This document shows positions 59,500-64,000 of a DNA stretch of 64,000 nt, in pieces. The position numbers and the translations under genes are program-made. Source of the stretch: Rothia koreensis (lineage in GTDB: Bacteria; Actinomycetota; Actinomycetes; Actinomycetales; Micrococcaceae); the NCBI RefSeq assembly GCF_004136575.1, contig NZ_NOIQ01000002.1, positions 1 to 64,000 of the forward strand. The letters are read 5' to 3'. The notes below the pieces were generated by a model that did not search any database, was not told the origin of the DNA, and saw only the letters and a program-made list of their open reading frames with translations. Position 1 is the first letter of the stretch, and each line of letters starts with the position of its first letter.

Positions 59500-61770
59500 A
59501 TGACGAGCAGCAAGCCGAAGGCCGGCGGTCGGACGACCGCGCCGAGGCGGGAGGTACCACAGGGACTCGCGAGAGGACTCCATCGCCCGTGGCTGCTCGT
59601 GGTGCCGGGCGCGACCCTCGTGTTCCTCGTCGTGTCGCTGATTCTCTCAGGCACCGCGGCGGGAACGAGCCTGAACGACCCCGGGCCATTCGTGCGGTGG
59701 GCTCTGCCCGTCGCGACGTCGATCCACAACATCTCCATGGCAGCGACCATGGGGGCACTGGTGTTCACGGTGTTCTTCATCCCCCGCTACGCTGCCGACG
59801 CGAAGAGCACGGGTCGGCGGCGGAGCAGCGGCCGCATGATCGCGGATTCGGAGTATGCCACCAGCGAGGACCTGGCCCACGCCTCCGCGGACGAAGTGCA
59901 GGGCATCCGGGACAGAGAAGCGGCCGCGACCGAGGAATACCCTCCGTTCGTTGCCGCGCTGAATTTCGGGGCCGTCGCGTCCATGACCTGGACCATTGCA
60001 GCAGTTGCGGTGCTGATTCTTTCTTACGCCGACGTCGCCGGGACAGCCGTGAGCAGCGACAAGGCCTTCACGAGTCAGTTGCTCAGCTACATGCAGAGCA
60101 TCGCGGGCGGCCAGGAACAGACGACGATCATCGTTGTCGCGGCCGTGGTGACCACCTTGATATTTGCGGTGCGGCAATTGCTCGGTCTTCTGCTGACCCT
60201 CGGGGTGTCCATGGTCGCGCTCGTGGCTCTCGCCCTCAGCGGCCACTCCTCGGGCGGCGACGATCACATGGGCGCCGTGAACTCGCTCGGCCTTCACCTT
60301 TTGGGTGTGAGCCTGTGGTTCGGGGGCCTCGTCGTCCTGGCCTACCTGTCCCGTCAGCTCTCGGGGCCCGACGCCGGGACGGGGACCGTTCCGCAGAAGA
60401 AACGTGGGACTCTCAGCGCACGTGACCGTCGAGCCCCCATGGCCGTGGTCGTGCTCAGGAGATACTCGGCCGTCGCACTGGCCGGATTCGTGATGGTTCT
60501 GTTCTCGGGAATCATCAACGCCGACATCCGCATCTACGGCCTCTCCGATCTCGGCACCACGTACGGGGCCCTCATCGTGACCAAGGCGGCGCTCACCCTC
60601 CTGTTGGGTATCGCCGGGGCGGCACACCGCCTGTACCTGATTCCGAGGGTCGAGTCGGGCGCGGTGAGTGCCTTCCGCGGCATCTGGCAGGTGATCCTTG
60701 CGGAGCTGGTGATCATGGGAACCGTGTCCGGTGTCGCCGTGACACTCTCCAGGAGCGCACCGCCCGTTCCGGAGGAGCTGAAACCGGACGCGTCCCCCGC
60801 GCGCATCATCACCTGGTACGAAATGCCGGGTGAACCCACGACGGCCACGTGGTTCACCACGTGGCGTTGGGACTGGCTGTGGGTCGCCGTCGCCGTTCTG
60901 GCCGTGTGGTTCTACGTGTGGGCCTTCCTCAAAGTCAGGTCCCGTGGCGGCAACTGGAACCCGCTGCGACTGGTCTCGTGGATCGTGGGTCTTGCATTCC
61001 TGACCTTCGCGACGTCGGGCTCTCTGCCCGTCTACTCGAGGGTGCTGTTCTCCGCGCACATGGTCGAGCACATGCTGCTGACGATGATCATTCCGATCTT
61101 CCTGGTCCTGGGAGCCCCGGTGACCTTGTTCCTGAGGGCACTGGAACCGCGACAGGACGGTACTCGCGGGCCGCGCGAATGGATCCTGTGGTTCACGCAT
61201 TCGACCTGGTCGAAGATCGTGACCAACCCGATCGTTGCGGCCGTGAACTTCGCGGGGTCGATCGTGATCTTCTACTTCACCCCGTTGTTCGGGGTCGCCC
61301 TGCGATACCACGTGGGTCACGAATTCATGATGGCCCACTTCCTGCTCACCGGGTACATGTTCCTCTTGGTCCTGATCGGAATCGATCCGATTCCGCGTCG
61401 TCCGCAGTACGCGATTCGCCTCGTCGTCCTCATTGCGACCCTGGGATACCACGCCTTCGTGGGGATCGCGCTGATGAGCTCCAATGCGCTGTTGCAGGCT
61501 TCGTGGTTCGGCAACGTCGGGCGTCCGTGGGGCCTCTCCGCGCTCGGGGACCAGAAGCTCGGCGGATCGATCATGTGGGGCATGGGCGAGATCCCGACCA
61601 TGCTGATCGCCGTGGTCGTCGGCGTGCAGTGGTCCATTGCCGACGGCCGCCTGGCGAAACGCATCGACCGGCAGGCCGACCGGGATGGCGACGCCGAACT
61701 GGAGGCGTACAACGAAATGTTCGAACGCCTCAACGAAGAGGGCACTTCCTCGTCGCGGGACCGTCGCTAG
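59500..61770 (+). CDS. CopD-CtaG fusion membrane protein
   Basis: A 756-residue integral membrane protein. The N-terminal half (about 30-440) is a CopD-type copper-import domain with LHLLGVSLWFGGLVVLAYLS and MVLFSGIINADIRIYGLSDL (each partly quoted). The C-terminal half (about 450-745) is a caa3-type CtaG domain with SAHMVEHMLLTMIIPIFLVLG, VGHEFMMAHFLLTGYMFL and the final WSIADGRLAKRIDRQADRDG (partly quoted), where His pairs can bind copper. Such fusions are common in actinobacteria. It probably brings copper in and hands it to cytochrome oxidase. Start ATG 59500 follows GAGGAT. Confidence 0.93.
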   Translation: MTSSKPKAGGRTTAPRREVPQGLARGLHRPWLLVVPGATLVFLVVSLILSGTAAGTSLNDPGPFVRWALPVATSIHNISMAATMGALVFTVFFIPRYAADAKSTGRRRSSGRMIADSEYATSEDLAHASADEVQGIRDREAAATEEYPPFVAALNFGAVASMTWTIAAVAVLILSYADVAGTAVSSDKAFTSQLLSYMQSIAGGQEQTTIIVVAAVVTTLIFAVRQLLGLLLTLGVSMVALVALALSGHSSGGDDHMGAVNSLGLHLLGVSLWFGGLVVLAYLSRQLSGPDAGTGTVPQKKRGTLSARDRRAPMAVVVLRRYSAVALAGFVMVLFSGIINADIRIYGLSDLGTTYGALIVTKAALTLLLGIAGAAHRLYLIPRVESGAVSAFRGIWQVILAELVIMGTVSGVAVTLSRSAPPVPEELKPDASPARIITWYEMPGEPTTATWFTTWRWDWLWVAVAVLAVWFYVWAFLKVRSRGGNWNPLRLVSWIVGLAFLTFATSGSLPVYSRVLFSAHMVEHMLLTMIIPIFLVLGAPVTLFLRALEPRQDGTRGPREWILWFTHSTWSKIVTNPIVAAVNFAGSIVIFYFTPLFGVALRYHVGHEFMMAHFLLTGYMFLLVLIGIDPIPRRPQYAIRLVVLIATLGYHAFVGIALMSSNALLQASWFGNVGRPWGLSALGDQKLGGSIMWGMGEIPTMLIAVVVGVQWSIADGRLAKRIDRQADRDGDAELEAYNEMFERLNEEGTSSSRDRR

Positions 61771-61937
61771 TTTCCGTCCACAATGAACCCCGGTGCGTTC
61801 GAATATGACGTTTGCGCACAGGTGAATGACGCGACGGCGACACACGGAACATCTCCGTCCCGCCGGTTGTTACTCTTTCCGCAAGCATCCACGCAGTCGG
61901 CCCCAGCGGGCCGCGCCCACACAGAAAAGAGGACTCG

Positions 61938-63872
61938 ATGGTTGAACGCGCGCCCCGTGTACGCGCCTCGGAGCTGACCGGCCGCAATTGGCTGAACACT
62001 GGTGGGAAAGAACTGACGTGGTCCGACCTCCGCGGAAAGATCGTCATCCTCGACTTCTGGTCCTTCTGCTGCATCAACTGCCTCCACGTTCTGGACGAAC
62101 TGCGTCCGCTCGAGGAAGAGTTCTCGGACATCCTCGTCACGGTGGGAGTCCATTCCCCGAAATTCGAACATGAGGCCGATCCCGAGGCGCTCGCCGCGGC
62201 CGTGGACCGTTACGACCTGCGCCACCCGGTCCTGGACGACCCCGAACTGGGCACCTGGCAGGCCTACACCGCGCGAGCATGGCCGACGCTCGTCGTCGTG
62301 GACCCGGAGGGCTATGTCGTCGCGCACCTCTCCGGCGAGGGACACGTGCAAGGGCTGGTCTCGCTGGTTCACGAGCTGGCGGAGGAGCACGAGGCCAAGG
62401 GCACTCTGCACCGGGGGAGCGGCCCCTATGTTCCGCGGCCCAAGCAAGAGGGCGTGCTGTCGTTTCCCGGGAAGATCAATGCTCTCCCGGCCGAGCTGAG
62501 GTCGCCGGACGCCGATGACCAGACCTACCTGGTCACGGACACCGGCCGGCACCGCGTGGTCGAGCTCGATTCCTCCCTCGAGAAGGTCCTGCGGGCCTGG
62601 GGCGGCAACGACAAAGGCTATGAGGACGGAACCTCGGACGAGGCCCGGTTCAACGAACCGCAGGGCCTCGCGATCGTTCCGGAAAGGCTTCGGGACAGCG
62701 TCGGGTACGACGTCCTGGTGGCCGATTCCGTCAATCACCGTCTGCGAGGAATCGAGCTCGGCACCGGCAAGGTCTCGACCGTTGCCGGCAATGGTGTCCA
62801 GAGGCTGCTCGACGCGGAGGGCGCTCGCACAGGCGACCCCAACGTCATCGACCCCGCGGCCGACCCCCTGACCGTGTCGCTGTCCTCGCCGTGGGATGTC
62901 CTCTGGTCGGATGCCATCGAAGCGTTCGTGGTCGCTATGGCCGGCACCCACCAGATCTTCTCTTTCGACCCCGTGGCGGGAACCGTCCAGGTCCTGGCCG
63001 GAACCGGTGCAGAGGGTCTCCTCGACGGTCCCGCCGCCGACGCGTGGTTCGCGCAGTCCTCCGGCCTGGCGCAGGCACCGGACGGAACCGTATGGGTCGC
63101 CGATTCCGAGACGTCGGCCGTGCGGAAGATTGCCTTCGACGAGGGCGGACCCACCGTGACCTCTGTCGTGGGACAAGGACTGTTCGACTTCGGCTTCCGC
63201 GACGGCTCGTCCGAGGAAGCTCGGTTGCAGCACTGCTTGGGAGTCGCGGTCCTGCCCGACCAGTCAGTGGCCATTGCTGACACCTACAACGGCGCGGTAC
63301 GCCGATGGGACCCCGTAGCGAAAGAACTGACGACCTTGGCCCGTGACCTCGCGGAACCGTCCGATGTTCTGCTCGAAGACCGCGGAGAAGGCAATGATCC
63401 GCTGCTGCTCGTGGTCGAGGCCAACGCGCACCAAGTCGTTCGCCTCCCGATCCCGAAGGAGGCCCAGAGGGTCGACGAAGGAGCGTCTCAGACGCAGCGC
63501 CCGCCGTCCTTGCTGGCAGGGGACACTCTCGAGATCGTCTCTCGGTTCTCCGCGCCGACCGGCCAGAAACTGGACGATCGTTGGGGCGATCCCACGCAGC
63601 TCAAGGTCTCGGCGACTCCTCCCGAGTTCATCGTCGAGGGATCCGGCGCGCAACAGGGCCTGACACGAACGTTGACGTTGAACCCGGACATCACCGACGC
63701 CGTGCTGCACGTGACCGCGCGCGCGGCCGCCTGCGATGGCGAGCCCGGTGGTGAAATCCCCGATCACGCGGCGTGCCACCTCTACCAGCAGGACTGGGGG
63801 ATACCGGTTCGCGTCACGGGCAACGAAGAGGACGAACACACCATGACTCTGGACCTGCGAGGCGTGAACTGA
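61938..63872 (+). CDS. Thioredoxin-like (TlpA) domain fused to NHL repeats
   Basis: A 644-residue NHLRC2-like protein. Residues 1-150 form a thioredoxin-fold domain with DFWSFCCINCLHVL, where CINC is the redox motif. Residues 175-490 are NHL beta-propeller blades such as TDTGRHRVVELDSSLEKVL and FNEPQGLAI...DVLVADSVNHRL. A C-terminal beta domain follows (about 510-644). There is no signal peptide or membrane helix, so it is probably cytosolic. RBS AAGAGGA. Function in bacteria unknown; fusions of this type occur from bacteria to animals. Confidence 0.9.
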   Translation: MVERAPRVRASELTGRNWLNTGGKELTWSDLRGKIVILDFWSFCCINCLHVLDELRPLEEEFSDILVTVGVHSPKFEHEADPEALAAAVDRYDLRHPVLDDPELGTWQAYTARAWPTLVVVDPEGYVVAHLSGEGHVQGLVSLVHELAEEHEAKGTLHRGSGPYVPRPKQEGVLSFPGKINALPAELRSPDADDQTYLVTDTGRHRVVELDSSLEKVLRAWGGNDKGYEDGTSDEARFNEPQGLAIVPERLRDSVGYDVLVADSVNHRLRGIELGTGKVSTVAGNGVQRLLDAEGARTGDPNVIDPAADPLTVSLSSPWDVLWSDAIEAFVVAMAGTHQIFSFDPVAGTVQVLAGTGAEGLLDGPAADAWFAQSSGLAQAPDGTVWVADSETSAVRKIAFDEGGPTVTSVVGQGLFDFGFRDGSSEEARLQHCLGVAVLPDQSVAIADTYNGAVRRWDPVAKELTTLARDLAEPSDVLLEDRGEGNDPLLLVVEANAHQVVRLPIPKEAQRVDEGASQTQRPPSLLAGDTLEIVSRFSAPTGQKLDDRWGDPTQLKVSATPPEFIVEGSGAQQGLTRTLTLNPDITDAVLHVTARAAACDGEPGGEIPDHAACHLYQQDWGIPVRVTGNEEDEHTMTLDLRGVN

Positions 63873-63884
63873 GCCCGTCCCGGT

Positions 63885-64000
63885 TCAGTGGGTGTTGACG
63901 ACGACCTGGTCGCCTTTGACCTGCAACGCGGCGTTCAGCTGGAACGGCACGGTCTTTTTCACGGTGCTGACCGTTCCCGTGTAGAGATCGAGGGACTGGA
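63885..64000 (-). CDS. 3' end of an unidentified gene (truncated by window end)
   Basis: The last 38 codons of a minus-strand frame, read as QSLDLYTGTVSTVKK, then TVPFQLNAALQVKGDQVVVNTH and stop at 63885. GC-rich third positions and convergence with the NHL gene (12-bp gap) support a real gene. The beta-strand-like alternation fits a lipid- or ligand-binding beta domain, but I cannot name it from this fragment. Confidence 0.55.
   Translation of the reverse strand, partial: QSLDLYTGTVSTVKKTVPFQLNAALQVKGDQVVVNTH

Noticed and set aside
1-64000. Prophage, insertion sequence, integrase or attachment site
   Set aside because: No transposase, integrase or phage structural gene was recognised anywhere, and the single tRNA has no flanking direct repeat of its 3' end that I can see.

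Overview
The window is high-GC DNA with dense, GC-biased coding and genes on both strands. There are few AT-rich intergenic gaps and many GTG starts. The gene families are typical of a Gram-positive actinobacterium, most likely a member of the Micrococcales. Supporting signs are Cys-free L28-L33-S14 genes next to a DNA-binding HU gene, a CopC/PCuAC/DyP/CopD-CtaG copper block, a three-gene branched-chain oxoacid dehydrogenase beside an aromatic or histidinol-phosphate aminotransferase, and a fused DhaK-DhaL kinase. I cannot name a species. No prophage, insertion sequence, CRISPR array or rRNA is visible.

Layout. 1-2442: a repeat-rich intergenic stretch with two related mirrored repeat arrays flanking a CitE-like lyase gene and tRNA-Thr. 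2443-7864: housekeeping genes (NAD(P)-binding protein, acylphosphatase, CDF metal exporter, spermidine-synthase-like protein, a hypothetical protein, purB). 8058-10159: a coupled helical protein and alpha/beta hydrolase pair. 10196-19055: aminotransferase, branched-chain oxoacid dehydrogenase E1alpha/E1beta/E2, membrane protein, acetyltransferase and acyl-CoA ligase. 19154-21950: metQNI methionine importer. 22376-23797: polyol permease. 23899-36278: a large catabolic island. Its minus arm has a transporter, a 43-residue ORF and an SDR. Its plus arm has a flavin-dependent monooxygenase, flavin reductase, SnoaL-like protein, hydratase, IclR regulator, aldehyde dehydrogenase, amine oxidase, stand-alone riboflavin kinase, a coupled small HTH protein and two SDRs. 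36331-46422: a polyol island (SorC regulator, tetritol dehydrogenase, DhaKL kinase, mannitol/arabinitol dehydrogenase, xylulokinase, two SDRs, FGGY kinase). 46480-48196: a membrane protein and a HAD hydrolase. 48475-53483: iron-siderophore uptake with a DtxR-like box. 53608-55814: a GDSL hydrolase, ribosomal proteins and HU. 56045-61770: copper handling. 61938-63872: a thioredoxin-NHL protein, then the 3' end of one more gene.

The most interesting system is the 24.7-36.3 kb island. A divergent promoter region carries two copies of the inverted repeat GTTCAT-TAG-ATGAAC. Eleven nearly contiguous plus-strand genes follow. They include an intact riboflavin kinase domain without its usual FAD synthetase partner, translationally coupled to a small helix-turn-helix protein. 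The reading is a flavin-intensive catabolic pathway that carries its own FMN supply and possibly its own flavin-linked regulator. The substrate cannot be deduced from sequence.

A second link is regulatory. The polyol permease at 22.4 kb has a perfect palindrome, TGAACATATGTTCA, just upstream of its likely promoter. An 11-of-14 match sits at the equivalent place before the tetritol dehydrogenase gene at 37.4 kb, next to the SorC regulator. The permease is therefore probably the importer for the polyol island, which has no transporter of its own in this window.
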